From CALJTV01 sp034435835 (lineage in GTDB: Bacteria > Chloroflexota > Dehalococcoidia > GIF9 > UBA5629), in NCBI GenBank assembly GCA_034435835.1, contig DAOTWF010000003.1, forward strand, positions 1-14,621: a stretch of 14,621 bases of DNA. The letters run 5' to 3'. Numbering within the stretch: position 1 is the first letter of the stretch; each line of letters opens with the position of its first letter. The position numbers were made by a program, and so were the translations under genes. The notes beneath the pieces were generated by a model. The model saw only the letters and a list, made by a program, of their open reading frames with translations. It did no database searches and was not told the origin of the DNA. Shown here one piece after another: positions 14,315-14,621 of the stretch.

Positions 14315-14621
14315 ACAACCGTTCATAAAATCCATAGCTCCGGACATGGTCTTTATGTGCGGGTCTGAGCCTGATACATGAGCCATCGTTTAGCCACAAT
14401 CGTGCCCGCCTCGGTTGTCCCTTTGGTATCTTAAGTCCCTCCTGTCTCCAGATCCGTTTCACACGTTTATGATTTACCCTCCAGTCTTTTTGTCTCAGCA
14501 ACGCTGTTATCCTCCGATAACCATACCGCCCCTAACGAGCGGCCAGTTCACAATACGAGCCCTCAACTGCTCCCGTCAGAGGGGATATATGGTACATGGC
14601 GTTGTGTTGCCCTGCTGATGA
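14315..14621 (-). mobile_element. Degenerate fragment of an IS3-family transposase (OrfB), running off the window
   Basis: The minus strand encodes an HTH_21-type segment and linker typical of IS3-family OrfB: GRYGYRRITALLRQKDWRVN, then HKRVKRIWRQEGLKIPKGQP, ending LWLNDGSCIRLRP and HVRSYGF, which corresponds to the start of the DDE integrase domain. The frame is broken: a TAG (14534-14536) interrupts ELAAR-stop-GRYGYRRI, and a one-base loss just upstream separates it from the REQLRARIV piece. The DDE catalytic core is missing, because similarity ends near 14315, just after the BKACE stop codon. No terminal inverted repeat can be identified. It is an inactive relic; its N-terminal part lies beyond the window. 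Confidence 0.82.

Noticed and set aside
13935..14501. 188-codon minus-strand ORF starting in the IS3 relic
   Set aside because: Its first third is genuine transposase remnant, but the rest is antisense to BKACE and is not coding.

Overview
The window looks like a chromosomal segment of an anaerobic, moderately GC-rich bacterium. The main genes are visibly GC-rich, while about 1-1020 and 7720-8480 are AT-richer. The Na+-dependent decarboxylase module, a beta-keto acid cleavage enzyme (BKACE) and a peptide-type ABC importer suggest fermentation of organic or amino acids. Gene content would fit an uncultured Chloroflexota, but nothing read here fixes the taxon.

Left edge, 1-1220: low-GC accessory DNA with a coding-like ORF lacking a start codon, an intact zinc-ribbon protein gene, and on the minus strand a truncated N-terminal piece of a type ISP restriction/methylation protein. 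Then 1406-3310 (minus) is a large secreted lipoprotein of unknown function with a recognisable promoter. Behind that promoter (3432-3519) is the broken 3' end of a second BKACE gene.

Central operon, 3726-7713 (plus): a short membrane peptide resembling a decarboxylase gamma subunit (TTG start, overlapping the next gene), the beta-subunit Na+ pump with all main functional residues, a biotin-dependent carboxyltransferase, a biotin carrier protein, a DUF5652 membrane protein and a further unknown membrane protein. There is no biotin carboxylase, so the set reads as a membrane decarboxylase that drives Na+ export by decarboxylating an acyl-CoA or oxo-acid. Region 7858-8502 is a decayed defence locus: an excisionase-like HTH gene with a lost start and an in-frame TGA, followed by a frameshifted and truncated hsdM.

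Right half, 8677-13302 (minus): gntR, dppB, dppC, dppA in transcription order, without ATPase genes. Divergent from gntR is an intact BKACE gene (13431-14306). The gap between them holds a good sigma70-type promoter (TTGACA-N18-TACAAT) overlapped by a row of GTAT/ATAC operator-like elements, pointing to GntR control of BKACE and perhaps of the transporter. A degenerate IS3-family transposase fragment begins directly after the BKACE stop and runs to the window edge.

I infer that the importer brings in an acid or amino-acid derivative, that BKACE cleaves a beta-keto acid with acetyl-CoA, and that the decarboxylase recovers energy from a related intermediate. The two operons are separate, so the metabolic link is not proven.
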